DNA of 64,000 nt from Eutrigla gurnardus (lineage: Eukaryota; Chordata; Actinopteri; Perciformes; Triglidae), in the NCBI GenBank assembly GCA_963514095.1, contig OY741272.1, positions 26,074,771 through 26,138,770 on the forward strand, in the 5' to 3' direction. Below, in pieces: positions 47,817 through 61,860 of this stretch. The translations under genes and the position numbers were made by a program. Under the pieces are notes generated by a model. That model ran no database searches. It was given only the letters and a program-made list of their open reading frames with translations, and was not told the origin of the DNA. Numbering within the stretch: position 1 is the stretch's first letter; the number at the start of each line of letters is the position of its first letter.

Positions 47817-48553
47817 GTAACAACTAAAGGGAAGAGAAAGCAGCTCGGCCGGTTAAGTCCAAATGTAAAATAAAAATACAAATACAAATTGTATGATTGC
47901 TTTCTGACGGAGAGCTGCAACATCTATATCCAGCATTCAGCTATCCACTCAGTTTAATCTCCTCATACACATAAAACATGAAACAGTTCGCAATATGACA
48001 CAGTTTCCGTAGCAGGTTTTTCTATCTTGTACCATAAATGTATTGTTCCAGACCGAATAATCAGACTTTGACGCTGACTTCTGCCCAAGTATGTCTACTC
48101 GTAGTTCCAAACACCACCCAAGTCTGGCAACTTCCAGTCAGATTCTCCAGTGAAATCCATGTAGTGGAGGTATTTTTTCATTTACACAATTTGAGTAGTA
48201 ATGGCGAAGTACAGGCTATCCATGGTGCTCGTTCACTCCAGGGAAGTGAAGAGAGAATTATATCCAGCATCCAGCAGCAAGAGTGAACTGCAGTCAATGG
48301 GCTGCAGCCTGTAAAGGCTCCCTGTGGACAACAAGCTCGACTTGGGTCTGCAGAGGCCTGAAGCCCCGCCCCCGCTGCTGCACTACTTGTTTGTCCAATG
48401 TTTATTAATATTGAACATGTCATGTGTCCAAATTACTCCAAAAATCGACATAGCATTCCTTTGGGTCCTAGAAGAAGAAGTTCAGATGACGTGATGTGCT
48501 ACTGTTTCTCTTCGTTGGTCGGCTGATCTCTGCTGTCTGTTCTCTGCTGTTGA

Positions 48554-48650
48554 CAGGAAGTCACCACTCGCTGCCAAGAAATAGACCAGCACATAGCCCA
48601 GTTTAAACCACTATATTTGTTATGTGGATTAAAAAAAAAGCCAGAGACGG
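48554..48650 (-). repeat. Teleost interspersed repeat, reversed fragment
   Basis: CAGGAAGTCACC, GCCAAGAAATAGACCAGCAC and ATAGCCCAGTTTAAACCAC match, in reverse, the far end of the fish repeat family whose other end is at 18129. Borders are approximate. Confidence 0.5.
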
Positions 48651-50889
48651 AACATTAAAATGATTTACCCTCCATTCAGAAACACAACATCAGGAGGCTG
48701 GTTACCAGCTTGATTTGTTTTGATTGATCAGATAATGATTAGAAATAACATATAATTTTATAAGTTGTTATGTTCTTGTCCGGCATTGTTGCTGATTATT
48801 TAGCAAATAACCTCAATACGAGCTCGGCTTTTCCTTGGATTAAAGTTGATGCCGCTGAATGATCTTTTCTTAAAGCTGCTTTAATCAATATATAATGTAG
48901 ACCATAGCTTTAAGTAGTTGAGCTTTTAGCAGTTAAAGAGCATATTTTTGAGTCTAGACTTAAAGATTTTCTGTCCAGACACGTCAGGGTGCAGTTATTG
49001 CTCGTGGCTTTAACAGGTCAGTCACGTAAACCTTCCTTACATGTTTTTAAAGTAATCAATAAAACCTCAACACTTATTCTAAAAGGCACTTTTAACTTCT
49101 GTGAAACCAGTGGCGAGACACTCAAATTGGGTAGAAATGATGGGAGCAGTTGCAGGCTGAATCATTTTTGGCCGCGTTTTTGAAACGAGCCATCACGGCG
49201 AGGACGTGTTTTGAGTGACGCCGGATTTTTGGAGAAAACAAATGCACGGATGAGCTAAAAGCTTTGATGTTCCTGCATGAATTTGACAGCCATGCTACCC
49301 CTTGTTTGTGTTTGTCCTGCACTTGAAATGAATGTGAAACTGAACCTGTGATGGTTTAAAGAGGGTTTTGAAAAGTCTCCTTTGCATCTATTAATCTCCG
49401 GTGGCCGAGGAGTGGAAGGGTATCGGGGTTAACGGACAGTCTGGGTGCGTAGATCTGCAACACAAAGCAGAAAGAAATTGATGTTTTTAGGAATGAAGGA
49501 TGAGTTGGTGACCTTGACACACTTTTTTCTTGAGATGAGATAAGGTGCTGCATGGTGACCAGACATTTTTAAAGGTCATTTGGGGCCATGTCATGACTTT
49601 ATTCAAAACTGGACTGAGAGAGGAGACAGGAAATCAAGGAAGAAAAGGGGGTGAACAAAGGTCTGTCTTTAAAATCAAGATTAAATTACAATTTCCTTTG
49701 AACCGTTTATATTTCTTCAGATTTTTTATAACATAATCCAATCATCTTTTCAAATGAAATATGAGATATGCTATACTGTATGCTAGTGCCAACCATGTTA
49801 AACCAACAATATAATGACATTCATCCATCAATCAATCTGCACATTTTAGCGCTACGGAAGCCACTGCATTGTAATATTCCAACCCCACCTTCTTTTTTTC
49901 CCCAATACAATCTTATGTAAATTGGTTTAAATCCCTCTTGCTCTGCTCAAATATTCCGTTTCACTGGGTAATATTGATAGTACAGGAGCTAAATACACTC
50001 TATCTTCCGTTTCATTGGGACATTCAGCAAACAGGGAATCATTGTGATCACAGTATCTGCTATTCATCTTGACTGCTAGCCATCGATGCATCTCGGTAGT
50101 TTAGCTCAGCACAATGATTATCTGCTGCTTCTCCCTCCCTGATGTAGTAAGACACAGTTCAGTATCAATAGGATCTGGGGTCCATGGGATTTAGATCACT
50201 AATGAGCTGGAGATTGTGGAGGAACATCGCCCTGAGCGAGAGCCTGGTGGTGGCCTATCTGATGGGACTTTAGCTTACTGGAGGAAATCCTTCCTACCGA
50301 ATGCCTTTAACCCGAGATGCTCCAATGATGCTTTCAGGCACAAATCAGATCCAACATCAAACTGATGCATTTTTGGCAGCTTTATTTATGCAATCAGAGC
50401 AAATCAGCATACCAACACACGAAAAAATATGTTTCGGCAGGCTGTGATTTTATGTTTATGTTGTATTTTTATCTTTGAGAAAACAAATTGTTTACCAACA
50501 GCGAGTCTTTTCTCAATTTTGATAACACTTCCACATTTTCCAATTGGATGGCTTAGAATAACAGCAGCAATGGACAGCTTTTCATAAGTCAGGTTTCCAT
50601 CATAAAGCTACTTTTATGGAATATTAGGAGTTGGGCATGGAGATAAAGAGCTGCCCTGTGTTGTCCGGGTATGGTGCCCATTCGGAGCCCATGCTCTTTT
50701 GGAGTACGCATCCATTCGAAGCGTGAGGCCGTTGGGAGCTTGAGTCCATTCGCAGCAAGCCGATTGCTCGGCTCCCAGGGGCGCTGCATGCAGAACCACT
50801 CATTGCTTGTTTCCTCCAGGGAAGTGAAGCCGAGTTCAATCGGGAGTGACAAGTAAATGAAGGAAAGATAATTGTTTGTTATAAACAGA

Positions 50890-51290
50890 TGATGACAAAG
50901 TCTTGACGGAGTCTTTGGCTCTTGACTCTACAGGGAGAGTTGTAATTGAGGGGTTGTCTGCCCTGAGCAGCAGCCAGTTAAATCCCCCCTGTGGAGTCTA
51001 GACACTTTGGGTGGAGGCTGAGACTGACGGCTGAGGAGGCTGATGAGTCTGCAAAGTGTGTAACAGCAGCATGATCATACTTAACAAGAGACAGAAAGAT
51101 GATAGGACCTGTAGTTGGGAACGGCTGATATCACGATCAAAACAGCGACTGCAAGGAAATCATGAGTGAGCATAATGATCGAAAGGCAGGAGCTTCATTT
51201 CAATCAGGAGAGTCTTCGGCACTTGACTTCTCAGGGGCTTCTGCCCTGAGCAGCAGCAAGATAAGTTCCCTCTGCAAAAATAACCATTTC
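50890..51290. repeat. Two diverged copies of a ~100-bp segment
   Basis: TCTGCCCTGAGCAGCAGCCA near 50956 recurs as TCTGCCCTGAGCAGCAGCAA near 51240. It is preceded in both by a GGAGTCTTTGGCTCTTGACT / GAGTCTTCGGCACTTGACT block. This is a local duplication about 285-300 bases apart, of unknown origin. Confidence 0.6.
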
Positions 51291-51782
51291 CCCTAAAAGA
51301 ATGCTTACTTACCAAGCAATGATCAAACAAAGATGGCATAACCTGCAAAGAGATGAAGCATAACAATGTTTACGACAGAAAATTGAGGTTAAGAGAAGAG
51401 AATCAAGGGTGTACCTCAGATGAATAGACTAAATGAAACCAGCAGCAATGCCTCCATTTAGCTTAGCAAGAAATGGCTTGAGGACAGCAATGTCCTACTT
51501 TCAATGCATAGGCTTTAGCCAGCAATGGCTAATGGTTAGCAGTGACCTGAATAGCTAATACGTTTGAGCTTAGACAACATGGCTAGTGTGCAGGAATGAC
51601 AGGCATAAAATAAAGATCAGGCTAAGGAGGTAAGTCTCCAATAATCCCACTTTTCACATGTCTCACATCCATCATTGAAATAATTGAAGACCTGGAAATC
51701 AGCTGTGATGGATTTGAACAAAATAGGTCAACAGTGATCAGAGAATTAGTGATACAAGGGATCTGACACCACTTTCCATATA

Positions 51783-52230
51783 TGATGGATATGACACCAC
51801 TTATCAGAATACAATGAATGTGAGCAATTGGCAGAAGCATTGAAAGTGTAATAATGTGCAGAATACAATAAGAGGCAATTATAGAAGCAATGAAAATGAA
51901 GCAGATAGTACATGGCAACATAAAGCACTTAAATAGAAAGCATATGTAAACACTTCCCAGATTTGATGCTATAATGCCACTTACCTGTGATGGATATGAC
52001 AACACTTATCAGAATACAAAGAATATGGACAGTTGGCAGAATCCAATAAATATGAAAAAATTTAAGAAGTCACACATATGCAGCAATTAGCTAAATACAA
52101 CGGATTTGAAGTAGTTAGCAGAATACATGAATATGTAGCAATAGTAGAATATGTTGAACATGAAATATTAACTATATGTGAATGTGAAGTATTAGCAGAA
52201 TACATGAATATGAGCAATTAATAGAATTAT
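51783..52230. repeat. Degenerate repeat array
   Basis: A 52-nt segment beginning TGATGGATATGACACCACTT at 51783 recurs at 51988 with few changes, 205 bases apart. Within and after it the motif GCAGAATACAATGAATATGA plus GCAATTA recurs at least six times with substitutions. It is an old irregular array, with no protein similarity. Confidence 0.7.
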
Positions 52231-55200
52231 AAGAATTACATCTTAAATATAGGCAGAAATGATGAATTAGTATGACGATGACCTCCACATTTAGATGCTT
52301 GAGACATGATTGTAGTGAAGAAATGCTGAACAGATATATTTATCTATCAGAAGAATTAATTCAAGACTATTCATGACATGGGTCATTATTTAACCAAAAG
52401 GCTAAAACTATAGAACAAAACAATGAAATAATAACACCAATGGCAGTTGTAAAAACTCCAATGATACATTTAAGCTAACGGTACTGAAAAGGCAAAGGAG
52501 AGAGTTTGCTGACAACAGTTGGAACATTTTATTTCTGGACAATAAATGAAAAAAAAAAAAATTTCCGTTGGATGTAAACAAATAAAAAAAGGTCTATTTA
52601 TTCATGATTCAACTCTTTTATTATCCCAGGCAGCTGTGACTGGAGACATGTTTTTGGGTCTCTTCAAATTTACCACAAACATCCTCCCAGGCTCAACGGT
52701 AAAGTTATTTTGGAGGTCAAAGGTCACTGTTGCCTCAACTCAACTCAATGCTAATTATGACAAACACTTCCCAAACATGTTAGGATAAAGTGACATTAAT
52801 GTAAACTGAAGCTTGACAGGTTGGAAGAGGCGTACAACTATAATTCTAGTTTTAATACTCGACTCCGAAGCAACACACAGATGCAACCCAGCCTGTGAAC
52901 CCCGGGTTGTGTTTCCATGACAGCTCTCTACACAGGTACAGGAGCTGTCAACTTTAATGAATGTAATCAGCTTTCATCAAAAAACGACTCTAACGAACGG
53001 TGAGACTTAACACCCCGGCTGTCTTCCTTTATTCTTTGTGCATCACTTCAACAACTCGGATTATTATTATTTTGATTTTTTTTTTATCTCTGAATTATTT
53101 TTATTGCCTTCTATTATTCTGTGTGATTTCTGGCTTTGACGTGTATGAATGTGAACACTTCACTGTCGAGCCGTCTTGGGCCGTCAGTGCTGCTTCTACT
53201 TGAGAGAACCTTTTATTTGGTCTATACTGTATTGGATTTGGTGCTGATGGAGGTTTTAAAAGACAACCTTTTGAATGGAATTGAACCTTCAACTGACAGC
53301 AAAGTACAGTTGACTCAACAGAAGTATTCTTAAAAACCTGTTTAACTTCTGAGTGTTGTGTTGCTATGGGTGAAATTGACAGATGCATGCTGTTTTATGT
53401 GTGCTTGCAAATTCATAGCTTAATGCTTTTTAAGCTGGTGCTGGATTGTCACGAGAAAATGATGGTTTACATTACACAACATCACGGCAGTTTCTATTCA
53501 ATGTGCCACCTTTAAAACCCACCTCCCATTTAAAATAACCATGTGATGCATCGGCACATACTGCATTTGCATCAATGGACTTCATTTTTCCCCCTTGTGT
53601 TTCATATCACACACTGGTAAAAGAAATATGGCGCGATATGCAAGAGATGACAAAGTAGGACAAGGTGAGTAGTGAAAGGAAGGACAAGCAGGAATCTTAA
53701 TGGTTACAAAGTGGCTACCAAGTTGAAAACAAACTTTTATGAGTTTTTAAGTGGCAGGGGGAGAGAGAAAAAAGGGTTGCGGAGGAAAGGCAGGGTGACT
53801 TTTCCTCCGCGCCTCTTAGCGGCTTCAATAACAAAACCATCCATTGGTCGAGCATTTTAAAATTCACTACCTAATTAGAAGACCTTGCTTTATAGCTTGG
53901 CCAGTGTCACTCCTCACAGCTTTCCATAACTGTAATGCTGGAAATGCCAATAGCAACCATACTATCTAATAATAATGATACAAATATCCTTCATCCACCA
54001 TCTCCCACTCAGCCATCCAGACTCATTTATTCCCTCCTGGATGATCATTTAGCACCTATTAACACAAGATCCTCGTCTGTAATGGCCACTCAATTATCAT
54101 CTTCACTCTTGTTCTACTTAGGCTTCGCAAGGTTAAGTAACGCCCTGAACTTGTGACAATCGTTGAATGGGCCATTGGCAGATATTGGTGGTAATTACGT
54201 TATAGCGATATATTCAACCAGGCCTAAAGGGATCTCTTTATTCTCTCCTTCATCCATCCACTGTTATTTTCCCTCAATCATCGCTCTTTAATCTGCCGGC
54301 CATGTCACCCTGATCCCAGAAGAGAAAAAGTGGCACCTTTTTATGTGGATGTCCAGTCAGTGCTGATGGTAAATAAAGTCAGGGAAGCAGTGAATTCCTC
54401 AGCGTGTGCTATGCAGGCGGTGCCTACATGTACCAGGATGCATTGCATTCAAGCTTTGGTCCAACGTCGCCTCCACATGCCCCTTGTCACTCAACTCAGC
54501 AGCCGGGAAACAAAAGGAAACTTCTGATTGTCTTGAGACATCTCACACACACACACTCACAGACACACACACACACATATACACTGGTCTGATTGGCTGA
54601 ATCCAAGTCCGCCACATAACAGTTTTAAATGTATCCGTGTCCATAATTTGGATAACATCTTCTGCCATTTTTTTTTATCTTTTTTAATCCCCTGATTTGG
54701 TCCCTGACAATTCCAGCATCCCCAGCTGTACTTTATTAATGAATTAGCAGTGTTAGCATGCTAATATGCTAAACATGTCCTGCTGCATATCCTGCTAATA
54801 TCAGCATGTTGGCTCTAAATGCATGTTAGGCCATTTTTCACCATCCCTACTTGTGCAAAATAAAAATGGAAACAACTCTCAGCTCCAACCCTAATCAGTC
54901 GTGTAAGGGTATGTAGCAAATCCGTTCTGTAAATATAAGCCCACCTGACTCTGTCACGCTGTGCTACAAGCTCCCGATGAAAGAGGTGAAAAGAGAGCGA
55001 GAGCCAACATCGACCTTGATCCTCGTCGAGATGAGCATTTACCATCCTCCAGCTTGTTTCTGTAACGTGTTTTGATTAAGAGACGGCAATGAGCAGCAGA
55101 TTTTTTTTTCCCCTCCCAAGGTCTTTCCTTCCATAGAGCCTAATGTAGACACACGGTCCCTCGCTGCTTTTTCATTCCATCATGTCTTGAACAGACACCG

Positions 55201-55578
55201 GGGTTATTTATCAACTCAACGGGAGATTTGCCTGGAAACCGCTTAACAATCAATGACTATGGATCCTCTTGAGCTATACATTTGTGATTACTGTATTGAC
55301 ATACTGTCTCCTACGTCAAAACAAAACATACCACAGTTGTGACATGAAGACATTTTAAAAGGATTGGTATTGTGGATGTAATGTGATGTAAAAGAATCAG
55401 ACAAGGATGAATCGCTGCAGGAGAGTCTTGTTCAGCTTTTGATATTCCAGTTTTGAACAGATTTTTCTGTTGGTGTGGTTCATGAGAGAGCTCTGATGGA
55501 GACACATTCTTAAAATATAAATAATCTCATGTTAACAATTTTATATCGGCCTTCTCGTCTTACAGTCTCTGTAAAACA

Positions 55579-56027
55579 CTCAAACTTCCTGGTTTTTAAG
55601 AGTCACTTCCTGTCACTCCTCTGCAATTGGCTGGCAGGTCTGATCACAACTGCTGTCTATCATTCAATCAAGACTCACCTGCTGCCATAGTATTTAAGCA
55701 CCAGCCCCACAACCACTATTCATCAAATCATCCGTAAATGACTTGCTTGTGTTTTGCGTGTGGTTTTTGGTGGCTTACCTGTAATCCTGACTCCTTCTTT
55801 CTCTCGTGTGGCTCAGGTTCGGCTGCTGCAGCTGCGTCCTGAGTGAGTTTGTCATCCGTTTGTCTGGATCTGGATCCCTTACCTGCCTGTCTGCTCTCAG
55901 CCTGTTCCCCAAGCCTTTTGTTGGATCACCTGGATTCTTCTGTTGTACATTTACCTCGCATTAAATCGTTGTTGAACTTTTAATCCTGCCTCCGTGTCTG
56001 AGTTCGGCGTTTGGGTCCAGTGTTCTT
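55579..56027 (+). mobile_element. Candidate retroelement segment with 9-bp flanking repeats
   Basis: TGTAAAACA occurs at 55570-55578 and 56028-56036, bracketing 449 bp. The 3' end TCCGTGTCTGAGTTCGGCGT followed by TTGGGTCC is familiar from the ends of fish LTR-like elements. No TG...CA termini or primer-binding site were found, so the class is uncertain. Confidence 0.45.
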
Positions 56028-59000
56028 TGTAAAACATAACGCTACCAAATTGTCCAACGCATTTGAAATATTAATAATATTCTACTTATTTTCAGCACTT
56101 ACATAGTTAATCATGTTCTGAGAGACTTTTTATTAACAAACCCAATATGAAACCAGTGAAGCATGTGTGTCAATGTGTCATCAAGGCTGTTGCTATGACG
56201 CTCAGTACGCCAATGGTTGGCTGTGATGCTCCAGGAGGCTAACGCCTTCCCACGCAACGAAAATGCTGCGTTTGTCACACGCTGCAAGAGAACAGTTCGG
56301 TCGTCCACGGTGGAAATGCCGACGTACAAAATCATATGAAGACAGCCAGATTGCAAAATACAATATCTGGCGATGAATGTGTGGCGGTCTGTTTCGCTTT
56401 AAATGGTATCAGACAATTATGTTACTAACAAGCAATCCATGTGTTTTGTGTTTACTAAAGTTTTGGTGGATTTTCAGAGACAAAACATTTTTTTTTGTCT
56501 GCTGTTCATGACGTTGAAAGGTTAGCCAAGTGGGGATGTTATTGTCCCCAATCCCCTGAAAATGGTTACGGTGCATGCATAAGTTATGTGTTAGCTACAG
56601 CGTTAGCATAGCCTAGCTCTGATCGATCTGAACGTTCTTGAGAAAACAAGTATTTTAAAAGTTGTTTGCTTATCGTCTTTCGGACCTAACAAACCACAAC
56701 TTTGTTTATTGCAATTAAATCGCAACAAAATAGTTTATTCTTGGTTCATACCGCTGTAGTAAACCAGCCGATGTGTGGCTTGCTATTAACAGTGAATACA
56801 GCTGGAGCAACTCTGGATGATGTCATGAACTCAGTTTGTTTTCCCCGGCGTATCTGGGACTTCCACAACAGGTACAAAACAATAGAAATGATCCCTTGAA
56901 CTGATCCTGCGGTAAAACTTGCCTGAGTAGCGCTTCACGTTTTATGTGAATGTATTTTTTAAAGTGTGAACTCGTTTTTAACACAAGCAGATGGAAAAAA
57001 AGCAGATCTCTCCCTCATTATGCATCCTCATTTGGAGGATAAAGTGCACGACTAATTTTTTGTAAATATTGCACACAATCGCCTCTCCGAGTCAGACATC
57101 CACGTTGTTGAGTCAACACGAGTACACAAAAACGGCATATTAAGTCTCCACAGAAATTCTCCCGTGACTTTGTCATTGATGTATTTCAAGGTCGCTAACG
57201 CGGTGCTCTCTCATTTTCTGTTGTCTTATGCACAGAAAGGTGTTAAACAGGAGGCCTTGATATGCAAATGAGGAAATACAAGCTAGATGGGGTTGGGGAT
57301 GGGGATGTCAGTGTGTGACATCAACAACGCAGCATCTGCCTTGGTGTGATATCCTGTCATATATAACTGGCTGAATGAACAAAAAACGGGATCCCTGTGG
57401 ATAACATTCATCAACGAGCTCCATACCTTTTTCTTTTTTCAACTTTCGCTAGACTTCTTATTTCCTGTGTGCACGAACCAAGCTGTGATGAATAAAATAT
57501 GGCTACAGAGAGTGGGTGTTGGGATTTTTTGTACTTCTCATGTTTACATAAAAGGGCTTGCTTTTTGTTTGTTTTGTACGGCTTTTTAGGCCATTCGGGG
57601 GAATTTGTCCCGTAGGCTAATAATGTGGTGCCCTACAGGCTTTACCGCTAAGCTACTTTAGTAATTGCTGGGATTTAGAAAGCATTGGCAACATGACACC
57701 ATGCTTTACTGCCAGTTCCTCTGGGACCCGTTTCAGGCCCTGTGGTCCTTTTTTGAAATCACATGTTGATTTAAGTCATATTAGCATTGTAGCCCCGGGA
57801 TGAAACACGTCTCTCTATAAACTGTGTGAACAAAAGAATGGAAAAGTTAGATTGTTGTTTGGATGGGAGCATCTGTCTGTGTGCTTTAATGCACCATACA
57901 GAGTATAATACCATTTAGTGTCCCCGGGGGGACGATGAATACACCCGTGAAATCAGTCAACATCAGGATTTCTAGTACGACGCATATCAGCCTGACCTTT
58001 GCATGTTTTTAATACCAGAAAGAAAATGTGCGAGACATCACGCTGAGCTGCTGGTTGTCTTATTGTTTTCACTCCCAACACACACACACACACAGGACCA
58101 ACCTCCACCAGCAGCAGCTGTAAGTATTTTATTATGTTGTTTCGGCAAACACGCCAGGTAGCGGGGAAAAAAAAGAGGCATCAGAGCTCCCCAGAGTACC
58201 AATTTGTCGTCACCGTTCCCAGATAACTGTGAGGAGCATCGCCCCGACTCAGCACATTCCACAACCACCATAGAACCAGAGCTCAGTGGAGGTCCGCGTG
58301 GTCACAGGAACACGTTAGGGGGCAAATTTATAGATGACGCTTTGATGAGTACTGATGGGAATAAATCAACAGAAACAATGTGGAAACTGGATTTCTTTTT
58401 TCTGCCACATGAGTGAAATGATTTCATCACCACATGTGAGTGACAGTTTGGCACTCTGGTCTCTCAGCAGGTGTCTGTCCAGGTGTTAATATGCATTTTA
58501 ATCTCCACTTAGCCTTTCAGTCAACAATCATATTATTATCCATGATCTTGGTCCCAGCAGCTCCATCATATTGATTAAAAATTAAAAGCAAGTGGATGTT
58601 AAATAAAGCGGAACCATAGTGCGCTTTCGGTTTCCATAAGCAAAATTGTGTAGATGTGATGTGATTGCAGGATTTTTTATTTTTTTTAAAACACGCTTGT
58701 AAGTATGTAGATCATCTCACAGAATTAGAGCCGTTTACCAAGGATTTAGCGTAAATGTACAAATAAAGTCGATTTGCATTACAATTAAAGGAATTTGCTT
58801 GGAGATTAACGGCACCCAGGGGGTGAATTCCCTCTCCGATTAGCTGTTTAAAAAAAAAAAACACCACAGTGTTAAAATGACAAAGCAAATTCCTTTCGTT
58901 GTGCTAGTATGTTATCAGCTGTGGCAGGAATCAAAGTGAGTAAAGAGAAGATCTCACCTTCGCAGCTTTGTGAAAACTGAAATACCTGACTTCTTTAATG

Positions 59001-60109
59001 AGCTAAGAGGAAAATCTCCATGTAAGTGTAATTGTGGCCACCGGTGTCACTAATAGCTTTAGCTGTCTATCCTTTTCCTCTCCTACCTTATTAACTGTGG
59101 AGGCAAAGTCAATTAAAAGAACTCTTTACCACCCCAGCCGCTTTAGTTTCTCGATATTGAATAATAAGCACGCTGTCAAAGCCCAGACTGAACCTGGCCA
59201 TGCTTGTAAAACTCAAATATACCATTTTAAATTAGCAAAAAGGCTCCGACCACACTAGCTGTAGATAGATGAACAAGTTAATGTAAGTCAGATGCTGCTG
59301 AACACACTCTGCTGTGTCCACTTACCTGGTCGATGGGGTTGTTCATTAAGTCATGTCACTGTTAAATAACAAAAATCTCAACCTTCCCTCTAATTTCTCC
59401 ACATGAATTTGAATACATTTACTGCATAAGCACAAGTCCCTCTTTGTGAGGAACCGCAAATGGACATAAGGATGTTCTTTCTGTGCAAAGAAATAGTGAA
59501 ATAAGAAATTTACTATTGGTTGAACGCTCCCCGGTATCCGAGGCTGCTTGGTCGCAAATCTCAATCAATTCACTATTTCTGTCTGCCGCCAGTTAAAGAT
59601 GGTTCAATATCAACGCCAGCACTGTGTGCACAGCACACTACCTCACATTTTCCAGCTGCCTCAATCAGCTGATCATGTCACCAAAGTATCCCACAAATAA
59701 TCAACACTAACCCAGCATTTTGTTCCATCATGCATTGAGCTAAAGCCAAAATGTTGTGGGTAGAAAATAATATATATTAAATGAGAATAGAGCACATTAG
59801 AACACAAAGTACTTTTTTTCTTTATTTATTATTGGGTGGAAATACGGCAGAATATGCTGCTCCTTTCATTCTTACCTTTCACAATAAAAGCCCTAGACAT
59901 AGATGCTGCATTATGGTTTACCTGGGGAACTCACATTACAACAAATGAAAAAAATAGTTTATTTCATCTTTATCAGGGATGGTCCACCAGCTGCCGTTCA
60001 TCTGGTAAGTTTTCATTGAGACAGCAGAGAAAATGACCCAAATAGTGTCCAAAAGAGGGTTTTTTTTCTTCCAATTTGCCAATCAGCTCACTACATAGAG
60101 TCCTCTATA

Positions 60110-60410
60110 GAACACCCTGGATAGGGAGGAGTGAATAAGGAGGAGGGTTCCTACTTCCCCTCCAGGCCCAGTCACATGACCTTCCCACCTGCTCACCTGT
60201 TTCCACTTCCCCTCGTCAGCCCTGCAGTATAACTGACCCACTTTCCCTTGATCCCTGCCAGATCGTCAAAGCTGCCATGTTGCTTTGAGCCTTTGCTTTC
60301 AAGCCGCCAGCCACTCTGCACCTGCCCGTTAGCCTAGAAATACCTTCACTTTGGTAATAAATCACTGAACGGTCCCTGGTGCTCTCACCTGCCTGACACT
60401 TAAAAGCTGA
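60110..60410 (+). mobile_element. Possible solo-LTR-like repeat
   Basis: A C/T-rich segment with CACCTGTTTCCACTTCCCCT, GATCCCTGCCAGATCGTCA and GGTAATAAATCACTGAACGG. Composition and a polyadenylation-like AATAAA near the end resemble fish LTRs. No duplications were found and the borders are uncertain. Confidence 0.35.
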
Positions 60411-61143
60411 ACTCATTGTTTATTTATTTGTTTTTCACCATTTGGACTCTAAAGAAGCTGTAAACGTGATATCAATGTATTATTCAGTAAGTTATGTTAT
60501 TAAAGCAAATATTAAACTTAAGTTATCTGGATACATTACATTAAGTTACCATCCAGCGGACACAGAGCATTTTGTCTGATGAAACCAAGTCATTTTAAGT
60601 TTTGTTTTGTCACCAAATCCCGAGGGAAATATGTGGCTGTTTGGCTACTAATTGCTTCACTGTGTTCACCAGCTAGTTGCTAACTTTGGGCTGAACTTTG
60701 TGTTGAGACGTGCATGCATAGGGTTGCACGTGATAAATAAAACAATTAACTGAAAGAATGTCCGTAGAGATGAGGGAGCCCTTTCACCCTCACCTCGATC
60801 TCCCAGAAATATGTGAAATAATGAACTCTTTTATGGCAACAAAACCACTTCTATAATGTTCTGGGAAACGTCATGGACAAAGAAACATTGATTCATGCAG
60901 CTTTAACTCCCTTTTAATGCCATTGTCGCTTCCTCGAACCACTCCTCCTCTCTACTGCGACTCTTTCTCCTCTAATCGGTTTAATTATAGATTATGGAAC
61001 TATCAAACCAAGTAATCAAATGTGACTATAGAACATTTCCTGATGAGAACATGTGTTGATTTCCAATTATTCTCAAATCACTGGCAATCCGTTTGACCTT
61101 GATCTCACACAAACACACGGATTCATGCAAAATGTCTTTCTTA

Positions 61144-61720
61144 AGGCCTGATTATGCTTCCGCTTAGTGATCACGCAACGGCCACGCAACGGCCACGCAA
61201 CGGCCACGCAGTTGCTTGGAGACCGTGATGGTTCTGCGTTGGGTTTACGTGTCGAAATGCAATTCAATGCCACACCGGTAAAGGGCGCTATGTTTTCTGT
61301 AAAGACTGACCGACCGACCGAGACTCTTGACGTATATCGTCGTTAGCCTCGTTATAGCCTATTTGTTTACTTTCCGGCTTTAAACGTCCACAATTTTTCA
61401 GAACTTGGTGTTTTATTTCTTTGTGCAAAAGCGATAAGGTGCAAACAATAAAACGAGGTGAAAACAATAAAAGTAGCCTTTTAAAAGTTTAAATGGCGGT
61501 GTTTATGAGTGGAAACCGGATAGCGGTCTCCAGCGGATGTAGTTAGCGGACCAATCACAGCCAATGCCGCTGCGTTGGTGTTGCGTCGCCTCGACGCGTG
61601 TCTAGGATTTTTGGGAGGTACACGTCAGGCCCTTGCGTTGGACGTAAGGGGTGTCCGCAAGGACGTAAGGGGTCCGCAAGCCCCCTTGCGTTGTGTCGAC
61701 GCGGAAGCATAACTCAGCCT
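61144..61720. mobile_element. PIF/Harbinger-like MITE with TTA duplication
   Basis: The 5' end AGGCCTGATTATGCTTCCGC matches the reverse complement of the 3' end (61701-61720) at 16 of 20 positions. TTA lies directly outside both ends (61141-61143 and 61721-61723), the target type of PIF/Harbinger. Inside is a three-fold direct repeat CACGCAACGGC near 61171-61210 and, toward the 3' end, a repeated GGACGTAAGGGG. The 577-bp body has no transposase. Confidence 0.85.
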
Positions 61721-61860
61721 TTAGGGTCTTTTCAGAGCAACACTATTGCACCAAAATGAAAAGAATCTTCTTAATTTCAATGACCAAGAAATGGTGATTT
61801 CCTGGCTTGACTTTTAGTACAGAACAACACACCTTGTAGAATTGTGCTATAATGTGACAA

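Noticed and set aside
61171..61210. Three CACGCAACGGC repeats as a CRISPR-like array
   Set aside because: Contiguous 11-mers with no spacers, inside a eukaryotic MITE.
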